From Streptomyces albidoflavus (lineage in GTDB: Bacteria; Actinomycetota; Actinomycetes; Streptomycetales; Streptomycetaceae), in the NCBI RefSeq assembly GCF_000719955.1, contig NZ_JOII01000003.1, positions 1 to 64,000 of the forward strand: a stretch of 64,000 nucleotides of DNA, given 5' to 3'. A program made the position numbers and the translations under genes. This document shows, piece after piece, positions 19,393 to 27,807 of this stretch; the stretch's first letter is position 1; the number at the start of each line of letters is the position of its first letter. The notes below the pieces were generated by a model, which did not search any database, had not been told where the DNA came from, and saw only the letters and a list, made by a program, of their open reading frames with translations.

Positions 19393-20016
19393 TCATTCCC
19401 CCGCGCGCCGGGCCCGTGCTCTCGCCGCGTCGAGGAGTTCCAGGGCCTCGGCGGCCGTCCTGCCCGGGGCCCGGTTCCACGGGCCGATGAGGTCGCGCCA
19501 GCCCCGGTCGCGCAGTTCGGTCATGAGCCAGGCGGCCGAGCGGTTGGCGGTGTCCAGGCTGCCGTGGCCGAGGCGGTGGGTGGTGAGCAGGGCGCCGCAC
19601 AGGCAGCGGGCGCCGCGCAGGTTCCGCATCCGGTACGGGCGGTTCTGCCACCCCCACTCGACCAGGACGCGGCGCGCGTACGCCATGTGGACCGAGGGGA
19701 GCACCTCGACGCGGCCCGCCCGCCGCCAGCCGTACAGGCGGTCGGGGAGGACCGCCCCGACCCTGCCCGGGAGCGGGGACGCGACGGCCGGGTCCGGTGC
19801 GGGCAGGGCGCGGGCGGCCTCGGCGACCAGGTCGGCGACGGGGACGGAGAGCAGGGCGCGCCACTCCTCCTGAGGGGCGGCCGGGCGGAGGCAGGTTTCT
19901 TCCGGGGGCGCGGTGGTGGGCCAGGAGGCGACGAGTTCCTGCCAGACGGCGGACTCGTGGAGCCGGGCCGCCTCCTCGTCGAGGGTGTCGGGGGAGGGAG
20001 CGTGCGAGAGCGTCAT
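19393..20016 (-). CDS. Hypothetical protein (DUF6197-like)
   Basis: A 207-residue soluble protein that I do not firmly recognise. The region around residues 135-175 (LRGARCLCGALLTTHRLG, then TANRSAAWLMTELRDRGW) resembles the short Cys-containing actinobacterial DUF6197 family. The first 60 residues are acidic and Pro rich. No signal peptide, membrane segment or catalytic motif is visible. ATG 20016 is the only good start. It ends 9 bp from the end of the convergent MscS gene. The Cys pair CLC could bind metal, but this is speculation. Confidence 0.6.
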   Translation of the reverse strand: MTLSHAPSPDTLDEEAARLHESAVWQELVASWPTTAPPEETCLRPAAPQEEWRALLSVPVADLVAEAARALPAPDPAVASPLPGRVGAVLPDRLYGWRRAGRVEVLPSVHMAYARRVLVEWGWQNRPYRMRNLRGARCLCGALLTTHRLGHGSLDTANRSAAWLMTELRDRGWRDLIGPWNRAPGRTAAEALELLDAARARARRAGE

Positions 20017-20641
20017 GGGGGTCTCCAGCGACGGGCGGTATCCGGTACGCGTCGTTCGCTGTGCTATGTCGGCTTTCCCGCCCTTCCCCTGTACCGCTGC
20101 GAGGTGGGCGGCGTCCGTTCGGCGGACGGAATGCCGGGGCGCCGACGTGGATTACCGGCCGATCGGGTGGCTGGATCTCGACGTCGTGGCGCGGAGGTGG
20201 CCGTGGGGTTCCGGCCAGCCGGTGGCCGGTTCAACTGGGGCGCCGCGCTCCGGTCGTGCCGGGCGCGTGCGGCGTATCCACGAGTGCTCACGAGCCCCGA
20301 CCGGGTGATCACCAAGTCGCCGGAACGCTCGCAGAACCTTCACGTGCGTGACCCGCATGGCCCCGGAAAGTGGGGGAAGCGACCGCCGGTGCCCGAAGTG
20401 TCAGCAGGTCGCGGATTTGTGATTACGAAAACTTGTTGAACAAGTCACAGGCTCATGAAGGTCTTGATCTGCGCGCGTCAATCAGACAGTGTTTCGTCCC
20501 AGCCCCAGCAATTCGCGAGAATCTGCGGGGCAGTTGGCGTCCGGCCGCACCACCCGCCCCACCCCCACTGCCGTACTCGGGCGGACGGAGCGCGCCGCAC
20601 ACCCTCACAACCCCCCACACAGCGCGAGGAGATCCCTCTTC
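20017..20641. other. 625-bp noncoding region upstream of the subtilase gene
   Basis: No reading frame here has gene-like composition or a known protein match. It must carry the promoter of the secreted protease and that of the minus-strand hypothetical gene. The palindrome at 20431-20445 is the only clear structure. The lower-GC stretch 20411-20475 is the likely promoter zone. Confidence 0.6.
20431..20445. promoter_or_regulatory. 15-bp palindrome upstream of the secreted protease
   Basis: ACTTGTT-G-AACAAGT is a perfect inverted repeat with 7-bp arms, in an AT-rich patch about 200 bp before the protease start. It looks like a repressor or activator site. Its half-site ACTTGTT also occurs at 17636-17642 beside the MarR gene. 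Confidence 0.55.
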
Positions 20642-21853
20642 ATGGCAACTCACCAGCGTGCTCGCAGGACCAAGCTCACCGCCGCGATAGCCACCACCGC
20701 CATGGCGGTCGGTGTGACCGTCTTCGCGAGCCCCTTCGCCGGTGCCGCTCCGGCGCCCGCCGAGGGCAAGGTCTACGGCACCGCCGCCAAGGGCGCCGTC
20801 TCCGGCAGCTACATCGTCATGCTCGACGAGAAGGCCAGCAAGGCCGAGAAGAAGGGCCTGGCCAAGGAGTACGGCGGCACCTTCAAGCGCAACTACGGCT
20901 CGGCCGTCAACGGCTTCTCCACCGCCGGCATGTCGCTGGAGGACGCCAAGCGCCTGGCCGCCGACCCGGCGGTCGAGAAGGTCGTCCAGAACAAGAAGTT
21001 CACCATCGACGCGACCCAGACCAACCCGCCCTCCTGGGGCCTGGACCGCATCGACCAGACCGAGACCGCCGGCGACGGCGAGTACACCTACCCCGACGCG
21101 GCCGGTGAGGGTGTCACCGCCTACGTCATCGACACCGGCGTCCGCGTGACCCACGAGGACTTCGAGGGCCGCGCCACCTCCGGCTACGACGCGGTGGACG
21201 GCGACGACGACGCCGACGACGGCAACGGCCACGGCACCCACGTCGCCGGCACCATCGCCGGTGCCGCCCACGGCGTGGCCAAGAAGGCGAACATCGTCGC
21301 CGTCCGCGTCCTGGACGACAACGGCTCGGGCACCACCGAGCAGGTCGTCGCCGGCATCGACTGGGTCACCGAGAACCACTCCGGCCCCTCGGTCGCCAAC
21401 ATGAGCCTCGGCGGCGGCGCCGACGAGGCCCTCGACACGGCGGTCCGCAACTCCATCGCCGCCGGTGTCACCTACGGCGTCGCCGCGGGCAACGAGTCCA
21501 GCGACGCCTCGTCCAGCTCGCCCGCCCGCGTCGAGGAAGCCATCACCGTGGCCTCCTCGGACGAGGACGACGCGCAGTCCTCCTTCTCCAACTACGGCGA
21601 CATCGTCGACATCTACGCCCCGGGCTCCGAGATCACCTCGGCCTGGAACACCGGCGACGACGCCACCAACACCATCTCCGGCACCTCCATGGCCACCCCG
21701 CACGTCGTCGGCGCCGCCGCCGTCTACCTCGGGGGCAACCCGGAGGCCACCCCGGAGGAGGTCGCCACCGCGCTCACCGACGGCGCCACCCCGGACGCCA
21801 TCACCAACCCGAGCGCCGGCACGCCCAACCTGCTGCTCAAGGTCGTCGAGTAA
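20642..21853 (+). CDS. Secreted S8 family serine peptidase (subtilase)
   Basis: A 403-residue subtilisin-like protease. It has a signal peptide (residues 1-~34, Arg/Lys then [18 protein letters not shown]), an inhibitor-I9-type propeptide (~55-125) and a catalytic domain. The triad is Asp164 ([11 protein letters not shown]), His197 ([11 protein letters not shown]) and Ser349 (SGTSMATPH), with the oxyanion Asn in [10 protein letters not shown]. No C-terminal domain follows, so it resembles small extracellular proteinase K/aqualysin-type enzymes that mature by cutting off the propeptide. ATG 20642 has a GAGGAG site. The codon bias toward C-ending codons is stronger than in its neighbours, which suggests high expression. 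A hairpin terminator follows. Confidence 0.95.
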   Translation: MATHQRARRTKLTAAIATTAMAVGVTVFASPFAGAAPAPAEGKVYGTAAKGAVSGSYIVMLDEKASKAEKKGLAKEYGGTFKRNYGSAVNGFSTAGMSLEDAKRLAADPAVEKVVQNKKFTIDATQTNPPSWGLDRIDQTETAGDGEYTYPDAAGEGVTAYVIDTGVRVTHEDFEGRATSGYDAVDGDDDADDGNGHGTHVAGTIAGAAHGVAKKANIVAVRVLDDNGSGTTEQVVAGIDWVTENHSGPSVANMSLGGGADEALDTAVRNSIAAGVTYGVAAGNESSDASSSSPARVEEAITVASSDEDDAQSSFSNYGDIVDIYAPGSEITSAWNTGDDATNTISGTSMATPHVVGAAAVYLGGNPEATPEEVATALTDGATPDAITNPSAGTPNLLLKVVE

Positions 21854-21885
21854 CCACGACGCACCCCGCCGACCCGTTCGGCACC

Positions 21886-21915
21886 GGGTGTCCCGGGCTC
21901 CGGCCCGGGGCACCC
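21886..21915 (+). terminator. Terminator of the subtilase gene
   Basis: A 13-bp stem (21886-21898 with 21903-21915, one G-U pair) with a UCCG tetraloop, 33 bp after the stop codon. Confidence 0.8.
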
Positions 21916-21971
21916 GCCCCGCAGCCGACGACCGCCGCGCCCACCCCCACGGGGCACGGCGGTCGTTCGCG

Positions 21972-22460
21972 TCAGCGGGGCAGGACCGCCTCCACGGCCG
22001 CGGCGATCTCCTCGGCCTCGGGCTCGGTCTGCGGCGCGAAACGCGCGGCGACCGTGCCGTCCGGGGCGATGAGGAACTTCTCGAAGTTCCAGCGGATGTC
22101 CCCGGTGTGGCCCTCGGCGTCGGCCGTCCCCACCAGCCCGGTGTAGAGCGGGTGCCGCTCCGCGCCGTTGACGTCGGTCTTCTGCGTCATCGGGAAGCTC
22201 GTGCCGTACGTGGCCGAGCAGAAGGTGGCGATCTCCTCGGCGGTGCCGGGCTCCTGCCCCATGAACTGGTTGCACGGCACGCCCAGCACGGTGAACCCGC
22301 GTGCCGCGTACCGCTGGTGCAGCTTCTCCAGCCCCGCGTACTGCGGCGTCAGGCCGCACCGGGACGCCACGTTGACCACCAGCACCGCCGAACCCCGGTA
22401 CTGGGACAGGTCGGCGGAACCGCCGGTGAGGGCGTCGATCTCGACGTCGAGGACGGACAT
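21972..22460 (-). CDS. Glutathione peroxidase-family thiol peroxidase
   Basis: A 162-residue protein of the GPx family. The peroxidatic Cys35 lies in NVASRCGLTPQY, followed by PCNQFMGQEPG (catalytic Gln) and the WNFEKFLI motif with catalytic Trp and Asn. Actinobacteria lack glutathione, and Cys-type enzymes of this family usually use thioredoxin, so this is probably a thioredoxin-dependent peroxidase that reduces H2O2 and organic hydroperoxides. ATG 22460 gives the normal length. It lies downstream of a methyltransferase gene on the same strand but behind a strong hairpin, so it is likely a separate unit. Confidence 0.94.
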   Translation of the reverse strand: MSVLDVEIDALTGGSADLSQYRGSAVLVVNVASRCGLTPQYAGLEKLHQRYAARGFTVLGVPCNQFMGQEPGTAEEIATFCSATYGTSFPMTQKTDVNGAERHPLYTGLVGTADAEGHTGDIRWNFEKFLIAPDGTVAARFAPQTEPEAEEIAAAVEAVLPR

Positions 22461-22486
22461 GTCGCTCCTAGGGGAGTAGAGGTACG

Positions 22487-22524
22487 GGCCAACCGGGCCG
22501 ACGATACCCGCGGCCCGGTCGGCC
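22487..22524 (-). terminator. Hairpin terminator of the methyltransferase gene
   Basis: A 13-bp stem (22487-22499 with 22512-22524) with one wobble position and a 12-nt loop. It starts about 12 bp after the minus-strand methyltransferase stop. Confidence 0.7.
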
Positions 22525-22535
22525 CCCCGCCCCCG

Positions 22536-23138
22536 CTACGGACGCCGCCGGGCCCGCAGCACCGTGTCGTGGGTGTGGCCGGTGCCCGGGGGCGGCGGGG
22601 TGGTGCGCGGGCGCGTCTCGTCGACCAGGACCGTCCACTCCTCGCCGAGGAGGGCGGCCACCTCCGCGGGCTGGTAGAAGTCGTGCGGGGTGTACTCCTG
22701 CTCCAGGTGGTCCGCCAGGTCGGCCAGGTCGTGGCCGGTGAAGAGGAGGGTGCCGCCGGGGGCCACCGCCTCCAGCAGGCCGTGGAGCGCGGTGTGGTCC
22801 GCGGTGCGGGGGAGCGGGAAGTAGTGGGCGCTGACCAGGTCGTAGGTGCGGGGCGCCGGGGGTGTGCGGGTGATGTCTGCGGCCGTCCAGGTCACCTGGT
22901 CCGCCAGCTCGGGGGCGGCCTCGGCCGCCCGGCGCAGGGCGGTCGGGGCGATGTCCACGGCGGTGACCCGCCAGCCGTGGCGGGCCAGCCAGTGGGCGTC
23001 GGCGCCCTCGCCGCAGCCCAGGTCCAGGGCATGGCCCGGGGGGAGCTCCGCGACCTCCGCCACCAGGACGGCGTTGGGCGCGCCGCTGAAGAGCTGGTCC
23101 GTGCTGCGGTACTTCTCGTCCCAGTACTGGGCGTCCAT
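22536..23138 (-). CDS. Class I SAM-dependent methyltransferase
   Basis: A 200-residue Rossmann-fold methyltransferase. Motif I (SAM-binding) is ALDLGCGEGADAHWLARHGW near residue 40, and the acidic ribose-binding residue follows in VTAVDIAP. A motif-IV-like segment is YDLVSAHYFPLP. It resembles the TehB/thiopurine methyltransferase-like group found in actinobacteria. The substrate is not known; tellurite or a small molecule is possible. ATG 23138 follows a GGAGG site 7 bp upstream. The gene is preceded by the large 30-bp repeat array and ends in a hairpin. Confidence 0.88.
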   Translation of the reverse strand: MDAQYWDEKYRSTDQLFSGAPNAVLVAEVAELPPGHALDLGCGEGADAHWLARHGWRVTAVDIAPTALRRAAEAAPELADQVTWTAADITRTPPAPRTYDLVSAHYFPLPRTADHTALHGLLEAVAPGGTLLFTGHDLADLADHLEQEYTPHDFYQPAEVAALLGEEWTVLVDETRPRTTPPPPGTGHTHDTVLRARRRP

Positions 23139-23264
23139 GCGGCTCCCTCCGCGGGGCGGCCTCGGTGACCGCCGGGACCCCCAACCTGCGGCCCGCCCCC
23201 CGAACAAGGCCAACTTCTTTGCCGAACCGGCAACCCTTGCCCTCACACGCCGGGCAGGCTCAAT

Positions 23265-23775
23265 GGCCTCAAACGCCGGCCGGGCTTCGGGGGTGGTGGC
23301 CTCAAGCGCCGGCCCGGCTCCAGGCGTGGCCTCAAGCGCCGGCCGGGCTGGAGGTGCGTCGGTCCGGCTTCGAGTGCCGCTTCAAGATGGCCTCAAACGC
23401 CGGCCGGGCTCGGAGTGTGCGGGTCCGGCTCCGGGTGCTGCTTCAGGATGGCCTCAAACGCCGGCCGGGCTCAGGGGTGGCCTCAAACGCCGGCCGGGCT
23501 CAGGGGGGAACGGGCTGGCGTTCCGGGGCTGTGGGAAACCGGTGCTTGAGGCCGGAGAGCAGCTACAACTCAGCCTGGCCGGCGTGTGAGGCCATCAGTG
23601 ACCGGTGGTTGAGGCCGGATCTCAGCCGAATCCAGCCCGGCCGGCGCTTGAGGCCATCGGTAACAGGCGTGTGGGCTCGGAGATCAGCCGAAACTCAGCC
23701 CGGCCGGCGCTTGAGGCCACCTTCGGAGCCCGGCCGGCGGTTGAGGCCATCTTCGAGCCCGGCCGGCGCTTGAGG
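23265..23775. repeat. Array of ~30-bp repeats, six direct then five inverted copies
   Basis: The core GCCGGCCGGGCT occurs at 23275, 23308 (one change), 23338, 23399, 23460 and 23489. Its reverse complement occurs at 23572 (degenerate), 23634, 23697, 23727 and 23756. Spacing is 29-33 or 61-63 bp, so the period is about 30 bp with weaker copies in the longer gaps. Each core is preceded by TGGCCTCAARC. The two halves face each other around position ~23535. There is no credible gene. It lies downstream of the minus-strand chelatase gene and upstream of the methyltransferase. Confidence 0.9.
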
Positions 23776-23806
23776 CCACCGAGCCCAGCCCAGAGGCGCC
23801 GAAGGA

Positions 23807-24589
23807 TCAGGCGGCGACCAGCCGCCCACCCGCCCCGGCCTCACGGTAGCGCCGCAGCACCAGCCGCGCCACCTCGGGCGCAGCCCCGAGCACGGGCGCC
23901 AGGACATCCGCCCCGGCGGCCCCCGCCGCGATCCGGTCCGGCAGCCGCCCGGGCGCCAGGACGTAGGGCGCGACCACCACCCGACGCGCGCCCCCGGCGC
24001 GCATCGCGGCGACCGCGTCCTCGGTCCGGGGACGCCCGGGACCGCAGGCGGAGGCGAACGCAGGCCGCACGGCGCACCAACCGGTACGCCGCCACTCCCG
24101 CGCGATCTCTGCGATCACTGCGATCGCCTCCGGGTCGGAGGAGCCCGCCGAGGCCAGCACGACCCCGGTCGAGCCACGCTGCCCCAGCTCCACCCCGGCC
24201 TCCCCGAGCCGCCGCTCCAACGCCGCGACCAGCAGCGGGGACGGGCCGAGCACCCCGGCCTGCCGTACGCGCAGCAGCGGCAGCCGGGCCGCGCTCTCGC
24301 GCAGGACGGCGGGCAGGTCGGCCTTGGCGTGGAAGGCCCGGGTCAGCAGGAGCGGCAGCGCCACCACGTCCCGTACCCCCTCGGCGTGGAGCCGTTCCAG
24401 CAGGACGGGCACCGTCTCCGCGTCGAAGTCGAGGAAGGCGGGCTCGACCCGCAGGCCGGGGGCGAGCTCGCGGACCCGCTCGACGAGGGCGTGCACCGTG
24501 GCGGCGTGCCGGGGGTCCCGGCTGCCGTGGGCGACCACCATCAGGACGGGCGCGGCGGACGCGGAGGAGGGAAGGGTGAGGTGGCGCAT
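23807..24589 (-). CDS. Sirohydrochlorin chelatase (CbiX/SirB-like)
   Basis: A 260-residue two-repeat CbiX-type protein. The first repeat opens with MVVAHGSRDPRHAATVHALV, whose His is the metal-binding or proton-accepting residue. The second half lacks a His at the matching place (VVLASAGSSDPEA). Such enzymes put Fe or Co into sirohydrochlorin to make siroheme or cobalt-sirohydrochlorin. It starts 2 bp after the permease stop and is the last gene of the sulfur operon. The siroheme-dependent sulfite/nitrite reductase at the front of that operon makes ferrochelation for siroheme the most likely role. Confidence 0.9.
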   Translation of the reverse strand: MRHLTLPSSASAAPVLMVVAHGSRDPRHAATVHALVERVRELAPGLRVEPAFLDFDAETVPVLLERLHAEGVRDVVALPLLLTRAFHAKADLPAVLRESAARLPLLRVRQAGVLGPSPLLVAALERRLGEAGVELGQRGSTGVVLASAGSSDPEAIAVIAEIAREWRRTGWCAVRPAFASACGPGRPRTEDAVAAMRAGGARRVVVAPYVLAPGRLPDRIAAGAAGADVLAPVLGAAPEVARLVLRRYREAGAGGRLVAA

Positions 24590-24591
24590 GG

Positions 24592-25509
24592 TCAGCTCCG
24601 GGCGAGCAGCCCGCGGTTGCGCAGTACCCAGCGCTCCAGCGGGCTGAAGATCAGCAGGTCGATGGCGACGCCGACGACGAGGATGAGCAGGATGGCGAGG
24701 AAGACCATGGACATGCTGCTCGCGACGCGGCCGTTCTCCAGGAGCTGGCCGAGGCCGATGCCGAGCTCCGGGGAGGAGGCGATGATCTCGGCGGCCATCA
24801 GCGACCGCCAGGAGAACGCCCACCCTTGCTTCAGCCCCGCCAGGTAGCCCGGGAGGGCGGCCGGCATCACGATGTGCCAGGTGCCGCGCAGCCCGGTCGC
24901 GCCGAGGGTGCGTCCGGCCCGCAGGTAGAGCGGGGGCACCTGGTCGACGCCGGAGACGAGGCCGTTGGCGATGGAGGGGACGGCGCCCAGCAGGATCACC
25001 GCGAACATCATCTGGTCGTTGAGGCCCAGCCAGATCACCGCGGGCGGCACCCAGGCCACCGAGGGCAGTGACTGGAGGCCGGAGAGGATCGGCCCGATCG
25101 CGGCCCGCACGAACTTCACCCGCGCCACCAGCAGCCCCAGCGGCGTGCCGATGGCCAGCGCGAAGAGGAAGCCGAGCAGGCCGCGCGAGACGCTGGTCCA
25201 GATGTAGCCGAGCAGCGTCCCCTGGTACCAGGCGTCGGTGACCTCGCCCCAGACGGCGCCGGGCGAGGGCAGCTTGTACTCCTCGGTGACCTGCGCCCAG
25301 ACCAGGACCTGCCAGACGACCAGCACCAGGGCGACCGCGACCAGCGGCGGCAGCACCTTGCGGACGAAGGTGTCGCGCAGCGAGGTGCGGCGGGTGGGGA
25401 CCGCGTCCAGGGCGTCGAGTCCCGCCTCCAGGCCGGCCAGGTCCTCGGAGGGCTTCTTCGGCTCGCGGGCCGCCTCCTCGGCGGCGTCGCGGGTCTCAGT
25501 GCTGGCCAT
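24592..25509 (-). CDS. ABC transporter permease, sulfonate/nitrate type
   Basis: A 305-residue SsuC/TauC-like permease with an unusually long cytoplasmic N terminus (~45 charged residues) and six membrane segments from about residue 52. The EAA loop, which binds the ATPase, reads GATGLRGTWHIVMPAALPGY. Substrate class is inferred from the neighbouring SsuA-like binding protein and the cys genes: probably sulfonates or another organic sulfur source. ATG 25509 has a GGAG site and overlaps the ATPase gene by 14 bp; a GTG 18 bp earlier is possible. Confidence 0.92.
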   Translation of the reverse strand: MASTETRDAAEEAAREPKKPSEDLAGLEAGLDALDAVPTRRTSLRDTFVRKVLPPLVAVALVLVVWQVLVWAQVTEEYKLPSPGAVWGEVTDAWYQGTLLGYIWTSVSRGLLGFLFALAIGTPLGLLVARVKFVRAAIGPILSGLQSLPSVAWVPPAVIWLGLNDQMMFAVILLGAVPSIANGLVSGVDQVPPLYLRAGRTLGATGLRGTWHIVMPAALPGYLAGLKQGWAFSWRSLMAAEIIASSPELGIGLGQLLENGRVASSMSMVFLAILLILVVGVAIDLLIFSPLERWVLRNRGLLARS

Positions 25510-26320
25510 GGCGGCGGATCTCCCCACGCAGTTCTTCGGTGATCTCGACGGACAGCTCCGCGACGGCCGCGTCCTCGATGCGGCGCGGCTGCGGGATGTC
25601 CACCGTCCACTGCCGGGCCACCCGGCCGGGACGGGACGACAGCAGCACGACGCGCTCGGCGAGCCGGACCGCCTCGCGGACGTTGTGCGTGACGAACAGG
25701 ACGGAGAGCTTCCGGCCGTCGGGGTCGTCGTTGGCGGCGTGCCAGACCCGGGTCAGCTCGTCGTGCAGCACGTCGCGGGTGATGGCGTCGAGCGCGGCGA
25801 ACGGCTCGTCCATCAGCAGCAGCCGGCTGTCCTGGGCCAGCGCCCGGGCCAGCGCCACCCGCTGGCGCATGCCGCCGGACAGCTCGTGGACCCGCTTGCC
25901 GTGGGCGCCCGCCAGCCGTACCCGCTCCAGGAGTTCCTCGGCGCGCGGGCGGCGCTCCGGCTTGGGCACGCCGCGCAGCTTCAGCGCCAGTTCGATGTTC
26001 TTGCCCGCCGTCAGCCAGGGGAAGAGGGCGTGCTCCTGGAACATCAGCGCCGGGCGGCCCGGCGTCTCGATGGTGCCGGCGCTCGGCGCGTCCAGCCCGG
26101 CGACGAGGTTGAGCAGCGTGGACTTGCCGCACCCGGAGGCGCCGAGCAGCGTGACGAACTCGCCCGGCGCCACGTCCAGGGTGATGTCGTCGAGGACGAG
26201 CTGGTCCCCGGCCGGGCCGGGGAAGGACTTGGAGACGTGGGCGATGCGGGCGGCGGGGGACGGCGCGGCGCCGGCGGACGTACCGTCTGCGGGGCCTGCC
26301 TCGGTGACCGTGGTGGTCAT
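25496..26320 (-). CDS. ABC transporter ATP-binding protein, sulfonate/nitrate type
   Basis: A 274-residue SsuB/TauB-like ATPase. Walker A is GASGCGKST, the Q-loop is MFQEHALFPW, the signature is LSGGMRQRVALARAL, Walker B is LLLMDEPFAALD and the H-loop is VTHNVREAVRLAERV. FQE...FPW and the DAITRDVLHDEL segment are characteristic of nitrate/sulfonate/taurine importers. ATG 26320 follows a GGAGG site; the in-frame GTG three codons earlier overlaps that site and is unlikely. It overlaps the permease start by 14 bp. Confidence 0.93.
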   Translation of the reverse strand: MTTTVTEAGPADGTSAGAAPSPAARIAHVSKSFPGPAGDQLVLDDITLDVAPGEFVTLLGASGCGKSTLLNLVAGLDAPSAGTIETPGRPALMFQEHALFPWLTAGKNIELALKLRGVPKPERRPRAEELLERVRLAGAHGKRVHELSGGMRQRVALARALAQDSRLLLMDEPFAALDAITRDVLHDELTRVWHAANDDPDGRKLSVLFVTHNVREAVRLAERVVLLSSRPGRVARQWTVDIPQPRRIEDAAVAELSVEITEELRGEIRRHGQH

Positions 26321-26341
26321 GGGAGTCACCTCCGGGAAGGG

Positions 26342-26374
26342 GCCCGTCCGCCCGGGGTGAGCGGGCGGACGGGC
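26342..26374 (-). terminator. Hairpin between binding-protein and ATPase genes
   Basis: A perfect 13-bp stem (26342-26354 with 26362-26374) with a 7-nt loop, 28 bp after the binding-protein stop and 21 bp before the ATPase start. It probably acts as a 3' stabiliser or partial terminator that keeps binding-protein mRNA above that of the membrane components. Confidence 0.7.
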
Positions 26375-26402
26375 TGCGGTCGGGGGTACCGGACGGGACG
26401 GG

Positions 26403-27521
26403 TTACTTGACGCCGAGCCCGGCGTCGTCCACCGCGGGCGCGCCCTCGGCCTTGAGGACCTTGTTCAGCGGCCGCAGGTCGTAGATGCCGTTCAGGTCGG
26501 GCTGCTCCAGGAGACCGGCGTTGACCGCGTGCTCGGCCTGCGAGTCGAGGGTGGCGGCCAGCGGGTCGTCGGTGATCTGGATGGACTTCCACGCCGGGTC
26601 GAGGACCTCGGCGGGCAGCGGCTTGCCGGTGAGGGTCTTCAGCGCGTCGTTGGCGGACGCCTTCGCCTCCTCCAGGTTGTCGTTGATCCACTTGTTGGTC
26701 TTCACCGACCCGCGCAGCACCGCCTCGACGGCGTCCGGGTGCTCCTTGAGGAACTTCTGCGAGACGATGATGTTGGTGATCACGAACTTCTTGTCCGGCC
26801 ACAGGTCCGCCTCGTCCAGCAGCACCTTCGCGCCGTCGGCGACCAGCTTGGAGGCGGTCGGCTCGGGGACCCACGCGCCGTCCAGCGAACCGGACTTGTA
26901 GGCGTCCGGGGTGATCTTGTTGTCGGTGCGGACCACCGACACGTCGCCCTTGCCGGACTGGGCGTCGACCTTCCACCCCTGCTCGGAGATCCAGTGCAGG
27001 AAGGCCACGTCCTGGGTGTTGCCCAGCTGCGGGGTGGCGATCTTCTTGCCCTTGAGGTCCTTGACCGACTTGATCTTGTCGGGGTTGACGACCAGCTTGA
27101 CGCCGCCGGAGGCGGAGCCGCTGATGATGCGCAGGCTGTCGCCCTTCGACTTGACGTAGCCGTTGACGGACGGGGAGGGGCCGATGAAGCCGATGTCGAT
27201 GGAGCCCGAGTTGAGCGCCTCGATCTCGGAGGGCCCGGCGTTGAAGGTGGAGGGGACCAGTTCGGCGCCGCCCAGTTCCTTCTCGATGAGGCCCTTCTCG
27301 ACGCCGACCAGCGCGGTGGCGTGGGTCAGGTTCGGGAAGTAGCCGATCTTCACCTGGTCGGTGGAGAGCTTGCTGCCGCCCGCGGCCTTCTCGGGCTTCT
27401 TGTCGTCGGCGGCGTCCGAACCGTAGCCGCAGGAGGCGAGGGCGCCGACGAGCAGCGGCAGGGCCGCGACGGCGGCCAGGGCGCGGGTACGGGTACGGAA
27501 CGGGGGACGGCTGGCAGGCAC
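26403..27521 (-). CDS. ABC substrate-binding lipoprotein, sulfonate/nitrate type
   Basis: A 372-residue secreted lipoprotein. The signal peptide ends in lipobox LASC (Cys31). The mature protein has the NMT1/SsuA-like fold: VKIGYFPNLTHATALVGVEK, then STFNAGPSEIEALNSGSIDI. It would capture aliphatic sulfonates or related compounds for the permease and ATPase downstream. GTG 27521 has an AGAGG site. Position in the cys operon supports a sulfur substrate, but the pocket residues cannot prove it; nitrate or taurine are alternatives. Confidence 0.92.
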   Translation of the reverse strand: MPASRPPFRTRTRALAAVAALPLLVGALASCGYGSDAADDKKPEKAAGGSKLSTDQVKIGYFPNLTHATALVGVEKGLIEKELGGAELVPSTFNAGPSEIEALNSGSIDIGFIGPSPSVNGYVKSKGDSLRIISGSASGGVKLVVNPDKIKSVKDLKGKKIATPQLGNTQDVAFLHWISEQGWKVDAQSGKGDVSVVRTDNKITPDAYKSGSLDGAWVPEPTASKLVADGAKVLLDEADLWPDKKFVITNIIVSQKFLKEHPDAVEAVLRGSVKTNKWINDNLEEAKASANDALKTLTGKPLPAEVLDPAWKSIQITDDPLAATLDSQAEHAVNAGLLEQPDLNGIYDLRPLNKVLKAEGAPAVDDAGLGVK

Positions 27522-27641
27522 GGAGGGTGTCCTCTCGCAGGCCCGGCGCTTGTCAGGGGCCCCGTCGTCGGGGCGGCCGGGCGGTCGGCGGTCTTCGGTT
27601 CAGCGGGTGGGGGGTGTGGGCGCGCGAGCGGTGCGCGTACG

Positions 27642-27806
27642 TCAGCGCGCACATCGCGCGACCCCGCCCTGCCCGCTGCCGAGCGCCCCGCTGCCGACCC
27701 GGCCGCCCTCCTTCGCGAACGTCCCGTAGACGTCGGCGAAGAAGTGGCCGGGGTCGGCGTGCCGGGCGCGGTCCGCGCCCGGAGCGGTGCTGCCGTCCGT
27801 CGTCAT
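27642..27806 (-). CDS. Small ORF after cysN (54 aa), uncertain
   Basis: An ATG one base after the cysN stop (TGA-G-ATG) opens a 54-codon frame with G/C-rich third positions. It starts MTTDGSTAPGADRARHADPG and includes HFFADVYGTFAKEGG. No family is recognised. The placement allows re-initiation after cysN. It may be a real small protein, a remnant, or chance; the Gly-rich C-terminal half argues for caution. Confidence 0.4.
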   Translation of the reverse strand: MTTDGSTAPGADRARHADPGHFFADVYGTFAKEGGRVGSGALGSGQGGVARCAR

Positions 27807-27807
27807 C

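Noticed and set aside
19913..20308. Plus-strand ORF in the protease upstream region
   Set aside because: Half lies antisense to the hypothetical gene, composition is mixed and no motif is visible.
23165..23773. 202-aa ORF across the repeat array
   Set aside because: Its sequence is only translation of the 30-bp repeats; no start site signal or homologous domain.
23265..23775. Possible CRISPR array
   Set aside because: Repeats invert midway, spacers are not of constant size or unique, and there are no cas genes.
27561..27586. Small hairpin before the sulfonate-binding protein as a riboswitch
   Set aside because: CCCCG-ACGA-CGGGG is too small and common in this GC-rich DNA to claim an RNA switch.
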